A stretch of 64,000 nucleotides of DNA from assembly GCA_963662905.2 (NCBI GenBank), contig CAXXFD010000002.1, positions 496,001-560,000 on the forward strand, given 5' to 3'. Made by a program: the position numbers and the translations under genes. The notes under the pieces were generated by a model that was not told where the DNA came from, did no database searches, and was given only the letters and a program-made list of their open reading frames with translations. Numbering within the stretch: the stretch's first letter is position 1; each line of letters starts with the position of its first letter. The DNA is from G963662905 sp963662905 (lineage in GTDB: Bacteria; Bacteroidota; Bacteroidia; Bacteroidales; WRLA01). Below are positions 8,475 through 17,889 of this stretch, in pieces.

Positions 8475-9509
8475 TTACTGATAACGAACATAATGCTCCC
8501 ATTTATCGATAACAGCTTTTAAATCATCAGGCAATTCCGAATCGAATTGCATTGCTTTCTTTGATTTGGGATGTACGAATCCAAGGGTGCGTGCATGCAG
8601 CGCCTGGCGTGGCAAAAGCTGGAAGCAATTCTGCACAAATTGTTTGTATCGTGTAAAGGTAGTTCCTTTTACGATCATGTCACCGCCATAGGTTGCATCA
8701 CCAAACAATGGATGTTTAATATATTGGAAATGCGCCCTGATCTGGTGCGTACGACCTGTTTCCAAACGGCATTCCACTAATGTAACATAGCCAAATCTTT
8801 GCAAAACTTTATAATGCGATACGGCATGTTTTCCTTCACTTCCATCCGGGAAAACGTACATAATTTTTCGGTCTTTAGGGCTTCTGCCGATATGGCCTTC
8901 GATGCGACCCTCATCTTCTTCAAAATCGCCCCAGGCCAGAGCAATATACCGGCGGGTGATGCTGTGATCAAAAAACTGTTTGGCCATAAAAGCCTGAGCT
9001 TCTTCGTTTTTCGCTGCCATCAACAGACCGGAAGTATCTTTGTCAATACGGTGGAGCAAATAAGGAACCGTTGGATTTTCAGGGTTTTGCTGTTGGAAAT
9101 GGTATAAAAGCGCGTTGAGCAAAGTGCCTGTAAAATTATTGTAGCCCGGATGTACCACCATGCCGGCTTCTTTGTTCACAATGATGATATCATCATCTTC
9201 ATAAACAATTTCAATCGGGATATTTTCGGCAATAAGCTCCACCTCACGAGGCGGTGTGGGCAGGTTAATAACTACCTCATCCAGTGGATGAATTTTATAA
9301 TTGGGCTTCACTGCTTTACCATTGACTTCGATCAGGCCGGCTTTTGCGGCATTCTGGATTTTATTGCGCGATGTATGTTCCAGCTTATTGAGCAGCCATT
9401 TATCGATGCGCAAAAGGCCTTGACCGGGATCGGCTTTAAAGCGGTAATGTTCGTAAAGTTCCTCGTCCTGTTCCTGATTATCCTGTTCGGGCTGTAAATT
9501 TTCTTTCAT
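8475..9509 (-). CDS. RluD-type 23S rRNA pseudouridine synthase
   Basis: 344 residues. An acidic N-terminal tail is followed by an S4 RNA-binding domain (RIDKWLLNKLEHTSRNKIQ through VVINLPTPP, about residues 35-105), then the RluA/RluD catalytic domain with the motif HRIDKDTSGLLM, whose aspartate is the nucleophile, and ECRLETGRTHQIRAH. Such enzymes isomerise uridines in helix 69 of 23S rRNA (RluD) or related sites; the exact target cannot be read from sequence. It starts three bases after the stop of the T9SS-cargo gene, so it is the last gene of a three-gene leftward operon. Confidence 0.92.
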   Translation of the reverse strand: MKENLQPEQDNQEQDEELYEHYRFKADPGQGLLRIDKWLLNKLEHTSRNKIQNAAKAGLIEVNGKAVKPNYKIHPLDEVVINLPTPPREVELIAENIPIEIVYEDDDIIIVNKEAGMVVHPGYNNFTGTLLNALLYHFQQQNPENPTVPYLLHRIDKDTSGLLMAAKNEEAQAFMAKQFFDHSITRRYIALAWGDFEEDEGRIEGHIGRSPKDRKIMYVFPDGSEGKHAVSHYKVLQRFGYVTLVECRLETGRTHQIRAHFQYIKHPLFGDATYGGDMIVKGTTFTRYKQFVQNCFQLLPRQALHARTLGFVHPKSKKAMQFDSELPDDLKAVIDKWEHYVRYQ

Positions 9510-9512
9510 GCG

Positions 9513-11588
9513 CTATCGTGCTCCAATAATAAATTTAATTGTGTGGGTTTCTCCGTTGCTTTTGTTGCTGACACGCAGGATGTACATTCCGGACGACATA
9601 TTACTGAGCGGGATTTCATCCACCCAGGAGGATTCATACATCAATTTGCCGAGGATATTATAAACCCTGATATTCAACTGTTCCAGTTTTTCCGGATCCG
9701 TTGTTTCGGGTGTTGCTGAAAATTTCAGGCTTTTCTGGTTCTCCGGCACCGGATTCGGCCATACAGTAAGATTATCGGGCAGCTTGTTCCCTTTGACAGG
9801 ATATTCCTTTATTTGCCTGCCCATTACCGGGCGAATCATCAGGCAACCTTCAAATTGCGAGGTAAACCACTGATCTTCAATATTAAAATAGATATTCTCC
9901 TGAGCATTTCTGCTGCGGTCAAAACCAACATTCAGGTTGTCATCGGTCGTTTGGATCCAACCCACATAAAAGCTGTTGCTCACCGGTACGGGTTCGTCAA
10001 AATAGTAGCGGACAAATCGGTTCAGGCCGTCTTCAAATTCTGATTTTACTACTTGTTCCGTATTAATGATATTGCCGGGAATTCCGTTATTATCGCGCCA
10101 AACGGTCAGGTTAAAATACTGTTCATTTCCACCGTTCAATGTATTGTTGAAGAAGAAATCCACAGCACGTAAGGTGTCTTTGGTGTTGATGCGGAAACGA
10201 TATGCCATGCGTGCTCCGGCCGGTGTGAGGCCATAACCCGCTTCTGCCGAGCCGTCATCATAAGCATAATAATTCGTCATTTTCTGAACGAAATCAACTG
10301 TATCGCCGAGGCGCAAACTGGGCGTAACATCACTGATGATGATATGGCGGACGGTAAATTCAGCTGAATCGGCCTGTCCGAAAGGATCCACGGGAAGGAT
10401 AAACTCCACTGGCGGCTCTGCAAAAGGCTGATGGGTCACAAAACCGCTGTCCACATAAGGATAAACCGGGTAGTTACCGCCATCGTAACCGTACACAAAT
10501 TCGCCATCACCGTCAAGCACTTTGTATTCGTAACTACCGAGATATACCGACGTATCGAGATTGGTGATGTAGTTGTGCACCGTATCCTGCATTTCGTTGG
10601 TCGGGTTGTTCGAGTACTGGTTATAAGGCATCGCCTGATAGTATTTCAGGAAACTTTGAGGCTTTTCACTAAAACCAATGAAAGGATAAATGCTGTCGCC
10701 GGCCGAGCGCCCTTTGTTCAGATAAACATAATCAATGTTCCAGTTATCGGCATTGCTTTGCCAACTGGGCAGAATATCATCGGCAATGCTGGCATAATTA
10801 AAAAAGCGGAATTGAAAATCTTTACGGTAATAAGTGGCACTGTCTTGAATCGGGATCAAAACCTGCTGGTTATAATCGCCAAGATATTTGTAGAAAGTAT
10901 CGATGGGCATGCCGGCGCTGCTCCAGATACGGTTCCATTTTGCCGCAATGATAATAGGGTCGTATTCGATAATACTGTCGTGTTCAGGTATGATTTCCAC
11001 GATATTACCTTCAATATCATAGATAGTATCGGCGGGCACTACAATGGTGTCGTTGGGTGTAAAAAGTGTATCTTCCGGTTCTGTAAGAAATTCCAAAACC
11101 AAAGAATCTTTAGCTTCCGGATTATTGCCCCGGCCTTGAGGCTGATAATAAAATGAAAAATACAATGAATCTTTTTTGCGCATCGGGCGGTTTTCCTCGC
11201 CAAAAACTGAATCCAGGCGAATAGGGCGCGAGGTGAGGTAGTCGGCAACAAAAGAATAAGGGCTGGCATTGGAATAAACTTTTCCGTATTGATTGATCGC
11301 ATCTAAGGTAGCCACACCGATATTTGGCGGATACAACTGAAAATCGCGGTTTACGTAAGCAAAACTGTCCACCCAAAGGTTTTCCGAAGGATAGGGCTGT
11401 TTTTCGCGGAAGTCATCAAAAAAAGGAAGCGTCATGGCTTTCATTTCCGCTTTTGTGTTTTTCAATGACTTAGGACTCATGCTTTCTTTGACCAAAACCG
11501 GGTTTTGGTACAAATTGCTGAGAATTTCCTGCGCATTAAGGCTTGCGATAAATAAAACAGAGATAAGTATTATTGAGAATCTTTTCAT
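9513..11588 (-). CDS. Secreted T9SS cargo protein of unknown function
   Basis: 691 residues with an N-terminal signal peptide (cleavage after SLNAQ) and a C-terminal type A sorting domain of the type IX secretion system: WPNPVPENQ, then LNIRVYNILGKLMYES, then SSGMYILRVSNKSNGE and a basic tail. The protein is therefore expected to cross the outer membrane by the Por machinery and be anchored or released. The central 550 residues contain no motif I recognise; they are rich in Asp, Tyr and aromatic strands and look like beta-sandwich modules. The gene sits between the PASTA gene and the pseudouridine synthase gene with gaps of 25 and 3 bases. Confidence 0.85.
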   Translation of the reverse strand: MKRFSIILISVLFIASLNAQEILSNLYQNPVLVKESMSPKSLKNTKAEMKAMTLPFFDDFREKQPYPSENLWVDSFAYVNRDFQLYPPNIGVATLDAINQYGKVYSNASPYSFVADYLTSRPIRLDSVFGEENRPMRKKDSLYFSFYYQPQGRGNNPEAKDSLVLEFLTEPEDTLFTPNDTIVVPADTIYDIEGNIVEIIPEHDSIIEYDPIIIAAKWNRIWSSAGMPIDTFYKYLGDYNQQVLIPIQDSATYYRKDFQFRFFNYASIADDILPSWQSNADNWNIDYVYLNKGRSAGDSIYPFIGFSEKPQSFLKYYQAMPYNQYSNNPTNEMQDTVHNYITNLDTSVYLGSYEYKVLDGDGEFVYGYDGGNYPVYPYVDSGFVTHQPFAEPPVEFILPVDPFGQADSAEFTVRHIIISDVTPSLRLGDTVDFVQKMTNYYAYDDGSAEAGYGLTPAGARMAYRFRINTKDTLRAVDFFFNNTLNGGNEQYFNLTVWRDNNGIPGNIINTEQVVKSEFEDGLNRFVRYYFDEPVPVSNSFYVGWIQTTDDNLNVGFDRSRNAQENIYFNIEDQWFTSQFEGCLMIRPVMGRQIKEYPVKGNKLPDNLTVWPNPVPENQKSLKFSATPETTDPEKLEQLNIRVYNILGKLMYESSWVDEIPLSNMSSGMYILRVSNKSNGETHTIKFIIGAR

Positions 11589-11613
11589 GTGCTAACTTTT
11601 TGCTTTTACTAAT

Positions 11614-12456
11614 CTAGAATTCAAGATCGGTAATACTGTCCAAATTTAACGAATCGCTGGTATAAGTAAGTATAAGTGAATCAAAATTCAGTTCGGTATC
11701 GGGGCATAATTTCAGGCTGATTTCTGTTCCGGGTTCAAAAGCGGCGTATTTATCAAAATCAGGATCCTGTGCATAAACACGGAGATATTGTCCTTCTTCA
11801 TCCATTGTGGGCTCCAGTTTGCCCAAATTAAAACCACTGTTGTATATTGCCTGAACAGCCTGCATGCGGTTCAATCCAATGAGGAAAGGCAGCGGGTTTT
11901 GCGGGTTGTGCAATCCTTTGGAAGCCACCAGAGTGATGGACGAACCTTTTACCAATTCCGTGCCGGGCACAACAGTATCACCATGAAACAACTGATACTG
12001 AACCGCGTTGCGGTCAAACCCATTGACAAATTCCAGACGGTCAACATTGAGCCTGTTCATCTGCAATACTTCCACGGCCTGACGCACTGAAAGATCTTTC
12101 AAATCGGGCATAACAACCATTTCGGGGGTAGTGGCCACGATTGTAATATAGACTTTCCGGCGGGGCTTCACATCGCTCAAAGGCAAAGGATCCTGGCGCA
12201 CGATGGTGCCGGCGGGCAGATAATCGTTATAAACCGAATCCATGATGTAATAACGCAAATTTGCTTCTTCGGCAAACTGCACCAGGCTGTCCATGTGTTT
12301 TCCTTCAAAATCAGGCAACTGCATGGCATCACTGTGCAGCGTAAAAGCTTTGAGCCACAATAAAGTCAGCACAAAAAACAAAACGGCTGCCAGCAGGCCA
12401 ATGCCAAGATGTACGTATAAGCGGCGGTAATTTGAAAAATGCCCGCGTATATTCAT
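11614..12456 (-). CDS. Membrane-anchored PASTA-domain protein
   Basis: 280 residues: a short cytoplasmic N-terminus, one transmembrane helix (GIGLLAAVLFFVLTLLWL) and three PASTA-like repeats with the characteristic V.MPDL.....AV..L pattern (MQLPDFEGKHMDSLVQFAEE; VVMPDLKDLSVRQAVEVL; NPLPFLIGLNRMQAVQAI). PASTA modules bind muropeptides or peptidoglycan. There is no kinase or transpeptidase domain. The divergent neighbour is D-Ala-D-Ala ligase, which supports a cell-wall context. I set the start at the ATG at 12456, because the -7 element at 12516-12523 lies downstream of the frame's first codon at 12579. Confidence 0.85.
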   Translation of the reverse strand: MNIRGHFSNYRRLYVHLGIGLLAAVLFFVLTLLWLKAFTLHSDAMQLPDFEGKHMDSLVQFAEEANLRYYIMDSVYNDYLPAGTIVRQDPLPLSDVKPRRKVYITIVATTPEMVVMPDLKDLSVRQAVEVLQMNRLNVDRLEFVNGFDRNAVQYQLFHGDTVVPGTELVKGSSITLVASKGLHNPQNPLPFLIGLNRMQAVQAIYNSGFNLGKLEPTMDEEGQYLRVYAQDPDFDKYAAFEPGTEISLKLCPDTELNFDSLILTYTSDSLNLDSITDLEF

Positions 12457-12515
12457 GATTAATCCTTTGGTGAAAAAATAACTATTATTCACTGGAAATA
12501 TTGCACTTCCGGCTG

Positions 12516-12523
12516 CAAAGATA
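12516..12523 (-). promoter_or_regulatory. TAnnTTTG -7 element of the PASTA operon
   Basis: The minus strand reads TATCTTTG, 60 bases before the ATG at 12456. It fixes that start, since the upstream ATG would not be transcribed. No correctly spaced TTG was found. Confidence 0.5.
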
Positions 12524-12957
12524 GTTAGTTTTTGTCTATGAAGTCCGCTAACTTTCCCGTAGCTACAGTACTTGCCCAAAAAATGCTTACTTCATCAAGC
12601 TCAGCAAAGGCATTTACACATTAAACTCTGCTTTTTGGGGCTGCACAAGCCTTATTATCGCTCTTCATTCTTCAGAAATGCTACTTTATAGACGGACTCT
12701 ATTTATTTGCCTGCAGTGTGATCCTGTGTTTTATACCCAATTATAAGCATATTGATTAACAATGGTACACATGTGCATGTTACCAGAAAACATTTGATGG
12801 TTCTTGCATTTTTAAAATCGAATAAAAGCGCATTGACCATCATGAAAAAGCACTGTTAATATTTTTTTGAAATCAATTTTCCGAAGTATTCGCATTTCTG
12901 CCTAATTTGGTTCTCTGATTCGTTGGGGAAAAGCCCGGCGATAAAAACTTTACAGGC
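12524..12957. other. Divergent intergenic region between PASTA operon and ddl
   Basis: About 430 bases without a gene. AT-rich toward ddl. A partly palindromic stretch (TGGTACACATGTGCATGTTACC near 12764) has matching five-base arms but an off-centre core. A seven-base near match to a -7 box (TAATTTG) lies about 45 bases before ddl. I see no convincing promoter, RNA or ORF. Confidence 0.4.
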
Positions 12958-13938
12958 ATGAAAAAGAAAAAAATAGCATTGGTTGCCGGTGGCGATTCCG
13001 GTGAATATCAAATATCAATAAACAGTGCGGCCTCGGTTGCGCAATCCATTGACCGAAACCTTTTTGAGGTTTTTCAGGTGCATATCAAAGGCTTTGACTG
13101 GCATTGCCAAATCGAAGGGAAAAACATCCCGATTGATAAAAACGATTTTAGCATCCGGCATGACGGGCAAAAGATCAAATTTGATTGCATTTTTAATATG
13201 GTGCACGGCACTCCGGGCGAAAACGGGCTGCTGACCGGATATTTTGAAATGCTTGGCATTGCACAAACTACGGGCAGCGCCGCAAACCTGGCATTGACTT
13301 TCAATAAACACTACTGCAAACAATTTTTATTGTCGTCGGGTATTGATATGGCCCCATCAGTCTTTTTGTTAAAAAATGATGCTTATGACCCAAAGGATAT
13401 CGTTGATAAACTGGGACTTCCGCTTTTCGTAAAACCCAATAACGGCGGAAGCAGTGTGGGCATGAGCAAAGTTACTCATGAAGCAGAGCTGGCCGGCGCC
13501 ATTGAAACTGCTTTTAAAGAAGACAATCAGGTTTTGGTAGAGCGCTTTATTTCCGGAAGGGAACTCTCCTGTGGGGTTTTTCGGCGAAACAATGAAGTTA
13601 TTGCACTGCCGGTAACAGAAATCATCAGCAAAAATGATTTTTTTGATTTTGAAGCCAAATATGACAAACGGCTGCATGAGGAAATTACTCCGGCACCGGT
13701 TCCTGCCGATGTTTTTGAAAAATGCCAGCAACTGAGCGCACACGTTTACCGTTTGCTCAACTGCGCAGGCGTGGTTCGTGTGGACTATATCTGGGACAAT
13801 AACAAACTAAATTTCCTGGAAATCAATACCATTCCGGGGATGTCATCGGCGAGCATCGTTCCGCAACAAGCGCGGGCAGCAAATTATACCGATACAAGCT
13901 TTTATACTGAATTATTGCTCGAAGCAACAGGATCGTGA
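12958..13938 (+). CDS. ddl: D-alanine--D-alanine ligase
   Basis: ATP-grasp ligase (326 residues) that joins two D-alanines for the peptidoglycan stem peptide. The N-terminal signature is slightly unusual: VAGGDSGEYQISINSA replaces the common GG.S.EH.VS. The ATP-grasp core is clear: PLFVKPNNGGSSVGMSKV, VERFISGRELSCGV, then VRVDYIWD and the metal-binding FLEINTIPGMSSASIVP. The gene is divergent from the PASTA gene, whose product probably binds peptidoglycan. Length is normal. Confidence 0.94.
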   Translation: MKKKKIALVAGGDSGEYQISINSAASVAQSIDRNLFEVFQVHIKGFDWHCQIEGKNIPIDKNDFSIRHDGQKIKFDCIFNMVHGTPGENGLLTGYFEMLGIAQTTGSAANLALTFNKHYCKQFLLSSGIDMAPSVFLLKNDAYDPKDIVDKLGLPLFVKPNNGGSSVGMSKVTHEAELAGAIETAFKEDNQVLVERFISGRELSCGVFRRNNEVIALPVTEIISKNDFFDFEAKYDKRLHEEITPAPVPADVFEKCQQLSAHVYRLLNCAGVVRVDYIWDNNKLNFLEINTIPGMSSASIVPQQARAANYTDTSFYTELLLEATGS

Positions 13939-14123
13939 AAGCGGAAGGCTAATGCGCTGTTAAGAAAACACTGCTTAAACCAATGGGGATGGCTATACAG
14001 ACATACTTTTTCTTATTCAGGATCAGCCCAATGAAATATGGCTGAATGATCAAAAAAAAAGTTTTTACGATTCAGGACAAAGGCTGGATGGTTCTACAAG
14101 GAATTTTTATTATAACCACAAAT

Positions 14124-14155
14124 AAAAAACGACCCACAAAAGCAGGTCGTTTTTT
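14124..14155. terminator. Bidirectional terminator between ddl and the 1161-residue gene
   Basis: Perfect 11-bp stem AAAAAACGACC / GGTCGTTTTTT around a ten-base loop, with A-run and T-run on the two sides. It lies between two convergent genes and can serve both. A 45-codon open stretch near 13992-14127 was not recognised. Confidence 0.85.
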
Positions 14156-14175
14156 GATACATGAGAGTCAGAGAA

Positions 14176-17100
14176 TTAATCGTTTTTAAAAAGCGGATCC
14201 AATCCAATTGTTCCTTTAAGGTCTTTGAGATATTGCGCTGAACTGGCATAAGCATGCATTCCGCGGGCAATTTGCAGGCGTCCTTCAATATCCATTTGCT
14301 GCATCAGTTCCTGATTGGCGGCTTTGGCAGCAAATTTCCCGAGATAGGTAATCTGCTTCTGATGGAAAGCAATATCCTGCTCCTGCTTCAATTTGAGGCG
14401 CTCTTTATACCATTTGCTTTCAAGCACATAATCGCGCTCAAAATAACGGCGGAGTTCCGGATCGCTGATTTCCTTACCTTCATAATGGCCATAAGCCATG
14501 ATGTGCAAGAGGATTTTCAATGGCGGAATGGCGCTTTCAATACTACCATCTTCGAAATAATTCAAAGCCACTTTTTGCTGAGCTTCCGCGATATTGTTGA
14601 TGCCGTCCACGAAATCTTCCATCGACTGTGTTTCCGGTTTCAGCATGCGCTCATTGAAGACCGCCAGCGGTTCGTCGAACACACGGTTGAGGCAGCGGAA
14701 GGCAAACTTTTTGGTAATACGGTATCCCAAACGACTGGCCAGCACTTTCTTGCCTTCGTATTCAAAATCTTCCAGACGTTCCAGGCATCCATCTTCGATC
14801 AGGTCTTTCGGATCGCGGTCCTTTTTATCGAGTCGCGCCCAAATTTCCGGCACCAAAATACTGATATCGTGATCGAAACGGTTATCAGAACCGATATATC
14901 CGGCAGCCGAACTGTATCCGTCATATCCAGTCAGAATGTAAGAAAGCAGCGCATTGTTCAGGTCGGTGGTGGGCACCAGCATATTGAAAGGCCCTTTGGT
15001 AAGCGCACCTTCTGTTCCGGCACCTGTTGTGGAAGGCGATTTTCCGGTGAGGCTGCAGATGAAATCCATAAACAGCTCAGGAAGTTCCTGATAATGAATC
15101 GGGTTATAAACACTCAGGGGACGAATTCCTGCTTTACGGTCGGCAGGATTATTGCGACGACCGGGCAGTACGGCATTTACCGGATTATATACGGCTTCTC
15201 CTGCCGGGATGCGGCGTGCCAAACGGATTCCGGTTTCAGCAACCCAGGTATCTTCGCGTTCTTCTTTGTAAATGTTTTTCTGGAGATAACGAGGGTTTTT
15301 GGTGGGCTTTCCGTCCACAATACGCGGATGCGATGGCGTAACAAAATAACCGTCGCGGTTTTGCTCCACAACACTGTTGATCAGCTCGCGCACAGGCTCT
15401 GTATATTTTTCAAAATTTATCGCATCTTCCTGAAGCTCAATGGCATCTTCTTTGCTCAATGGCTCATAATTAGTCAGGAACGTATTTTTCTGCACCATAT
15501 CGCTCTCGGCATCCACATCATAACCACGGTAAATGGCTTCATCAGGACGCTGGAAAAGATAACTTTCGCAGTTTTCCACAATTTTCACGCTCTTGTTTGC
15601 GTAATCCGGGTTCAGTCCCTTCAAACGCGAAGCCGGAACAGTAATACTTGCCGAAATATCATCTTCCATCTGGATTTTATGCGCCGGCAAAATATCCGAA
15701 CGCAGTTTGTGCATCAGCCAGTCGCCTTCCGGACTGAAACCAATACGCACATAAGATGCCGTAACGCGCTCATTTTTATACAGTAAGGTATTCCCATTCC
15801 TGCCGTTGATCACCTCAACCGACATATCCTTTTTCCAGTCGTAGCCCATTTCTTCACCGCCTTTGTACAATCGCTTGATGTAGAGCACGAGCGTACGGAT
15901 ATGAGAAGGAATATTTTCAACAAATTCGTTATATTCATCGCTGTACTGATCGCTCGGCGTCAGTAGTTTAACTGCAGAACCAAGGGTACGTTTCGGGCTC
16001 AGGAACGGCCGTGAAGGATCGGCATCCGGACGGATATTCTTCCATCGTTCCGAATAATCGCGACGGATGATTTCGTCGGCCATTTTAAAGTCTTCGCCCA
16101 GGTCTTTGATCTGGAAAGTTCCGTATTTAATGGCGTTTTCCATCGACTTGGAAATCTCGGACTTTCCACCACCGGAAACCGTGCAGGGTTTGTGGCAAAA
16201 CACGCCCTCGGCATGGGTATGCACAATGCGCCAGAGCGCCACTTCGGGATGTTTGATCAACTTAAATTTATGTCCCGAAGGATGGATATAGGTTTTACTG
16301 GGATGCAGCTTGATGGAGTGCCGCTCGCCTTTTCCGTAAGCCCAGCTTACACTGGCCGTATCGATATCGAGGTCGGCATTTTCCGGAATATAAATTACAT
16401 CCGGGTATTTTTTGTCCACCGCATAATTTTCCGGCTTGATGTCCACTTGATTTTCAATCAGCTTCATGGCCTCTTTGAAAGTATATTTCTGATCGAGCTT
16501 GGCAGAAAATACATTGCCATATACTTTATCGACCATATTATTCCTCGGAAAAGCAATGGCACCTCCCGAGTGCTCTTCTTCGGCCAGTCCCAGCAGGTTT
16601 GCCGAATAGCTCAGCTGTGTTTTGATTTCCTTTTTTGAATATCCAAAATAATTATCCGCTATCAGGGTAATGACCACGCCTTTTTCATCGCGGCAAGTAA
16701 TCTTAAATGCTGAGCCGTCATTATAAAGTTCGTCGGCATTTTTCCAGTACATTCCGTCGCGGCGCTGGCGTGGGCTTGCATCATCGTAATGTGGCAGGCC
16801 GATATCTTTTTTGCGCAGTTCGAGCAATTGTGGCGCCAGGATGATGCAGCCGGTATGACCGGTCCAGTGTTCCACATCCAATGCAGCATCGTTTTGCGCC
16901 AGAGTTGGATCACCGGCATTTCCAAAAACATTTTCCACAAAATCGAGATTGCTTACTAAGCTGCCCGGCACAAAAAAGCGGATTTCCATGGATTTCCTTT
17001 TGCTGATACCGCTAACTTCCGGGCTTACCGTTGGGCGCATCAGCAAGCTCACCATCACATGTGCTTTATTTTCCTGATTGGCGGTAAAAGGCAGTTTTTT

Positions 17101-17661
17101 CAGCTCATTCGATGGGTTGATTGCAGCATGCAGCAAATGGGCAAATGTAGTTTTGGGCACTTCTTTTTTATCGGGAGGCACGGGCAAGCCACCACGAACA
17201 ATATGGAAAGTCCCTTTGGTGGTGCGGCGGTCGTGCACCGGATTATTCAGGATGCCCTGCTTTACACGGTATGTGCTCACATAATCATTGGTAAAGGAGT
17301 CGCTGTCGGGCGGAAGGCTCAGTTCGCGGGCCAGTCCGGCGCTGCTCAGTACAAAAGTCTGGGCGGGCAATTGCAGCGATTTTTCAAATTCTATATCGCT
17401 CAGATAATCATTGATAAAATGTTGGATACGGTCGTCTGCCGGGCATAAATGGTCAGACAAAAGGCGGGATTTTTCCCTGAAGCTGCTGATCAGGTCGCTG
17501 GTCAGGCTCAGGAAACGCTCGTTCGAAAACTTTGTTTTGGCGTCATGTTCATCACTAAAATAATCCTGCCCCATGGCGGCCAGCTGAAGGTTAATGTATT
17601 GGATCATGTCCTTACGGTCCTTCTTGCTTGGCTTTAGGTTTTGGGCTGTTCCTCTTCTCAT
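14176..17661 (-). CDS. 1161-residue enzyme-like protein; candidate PPi-type phosphoenolpyruvate carboxykinase
   Basis: A very long soluble protein with no signal peptide or membrane helix. Visible blocks include HTGCIILAPQLL and LIADNYFGYSKKE in the N-terminal half, KPCTVSGGGKSEISKSMENA near residue 495, and TGKSPSTTGAGTEGALTKGP near residue 872, both Gly/Ser/Thr-rich loops that could bind phosphate. The length and these blocks agree with what I remember of the PPi-dependent PEP carboxykinases (about 1130 residues, distantly related to GTP-PEPCK) described from Propionibacterium and Entamoeba, which interconvert PEP, CO2 and phosphate with oxaloacetate and pyrophosphate. This is recollection, not a search result. 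The ATG at 17661 follows a purine-rich GAGAGAGAG stretch; the frame also opens at a TTG at 17691. Confidence 0.5.
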   Translation of the reverse strand: MRRGTAQNLKPSKKDRKDMIQYINLQLAAMGQDYFSDEHDAKTKFSNERFLSLTSDLISSFREKSRLLSDHLCPADDRIQHFINDYLSDIEFEKSLQLPAQTFVLSSAGLARELSLPPDSDSFTNDYVSTYRVKQGILNNPVHDRRTTKGTFHIVRGGLPVPPDKKEVPKTTFAHLLHAAINPSNELKKLPFTANQENKAHVMVSLLMRPTVSPEVSGISKRKSMEIRFFVPGSLVSNLDFVENVFGNAGDPTLAQNDAALDVEHWTGHTGCIILAPQLLELRKKDIGLPHYDDASPRQRRDGMYWKNADELYNDGSAFKITCRDEKGVVITLIADNYFGYSKKEIKTQLSYSANLLGLAEEEHSGGAIAFPRNNMVDKVYGNVFSAKLDQKYTFKEAMKLIENQVDIKPENYAVDKKYPDVIYIPENADLDIDTASVSWAYGKGERHSIKLHPSKTYIHPSGHKFKLIKHPEVALWRIVHTHAEGVFCHKPCTVSGGGKSEISKSMENAIKYGTFQIKDLGEDFKMADEIIRRDYSERWKNIRPDADPSRPFLSPKRTLGSAVKLLTPSDQYSDEYNEFVENIPSHIRTLVLYIKRLYKGGEEMGYDWKKDMSVEVINGRNGNTLLYKNERVTASYVRIGFSPEGDWLMHKLRSDILPAHKIQMEDDISASITVPASRLKGLNPDYANKSVKIVENCESYLFQRPDEAIYRGYDVDAESDMVQKNTFLTNYEPLSKEDAIELQEDAINFEKYTEPVRELINSVVEQNRDGYFVTPSHPRIVDGKPTKNPRYLQKNIYKEEREDTWVAETGIRLARRIPAGEAVYNPVNAVLPGRRNNPADRKAGIRPLSVYNPIHYQELPELFMDFICSLTGKSPSTTGAGTEGALTKGPFNMLVPTTDLNNALLSYILTGYDGYSSAAGYIGSDNRFDHDISILVPEIWARLDKKDRDPKDLIEDGCLERLEDFEYEGKKVLASRLGYRITKKFAFRCLNRVFDEPLAVFNERMLKPETQSMEDFVDGINNIAEAQQKVALNYFEDGSIESAIPPLKILLHIMAYGHYEGKEISDPELRRYFERDYVLESKWYKERLKLKQEQDIAFHQKQITYLGKFAAKAANQELMQQMDIEGRLQIARGMHAYASSAQYLKDLKGTIGLDPLFKND

Positions 17662-17849
17662 AATTCTCTCTCTCACAGTCAATTTAAACAATTTATATTA
17701 GGCCATCAAAGAACGTTTGCGCAGAAAATCACATTTCATTGCGCGATACTAACGCAATATTGTACTTTTTATGATAGACCTACTTTTAGGAAAAGCATAT
17801 TTATTGAAAAATTAACAAATAAAATCAGAGGCTTTTATACTAATTTTTT

Positions 17850-17857
17850 TATATTTG
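17850..17857 (+). promoter_or_regulatory. TAnnTTTG -7 element of the CheB-CheR gene
   Basis: TATATTTG lies 33 bases before the start codon at 17890, within a very AT-rich stretch. No TTG at the right distance. Confidence 0.5.
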
Positions 17858-17889
17858 TTTGTTAAACAAAGACTTTACCTACCAGCATT

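Noticed and set aside
12764..12786. Operator-like palindrome between the PASTA gene and ddl
   Set aside because: Only five-base arms match and the CACATGTG core is off-centre; not enough to call a binding site.
14254..15786. 510-codon plus-strand open frame
   Set aside because: Antisense to the 1161-residue gene, with Phe/Ile/His-rich composition typical of a complementary frame and no recognisable domain.
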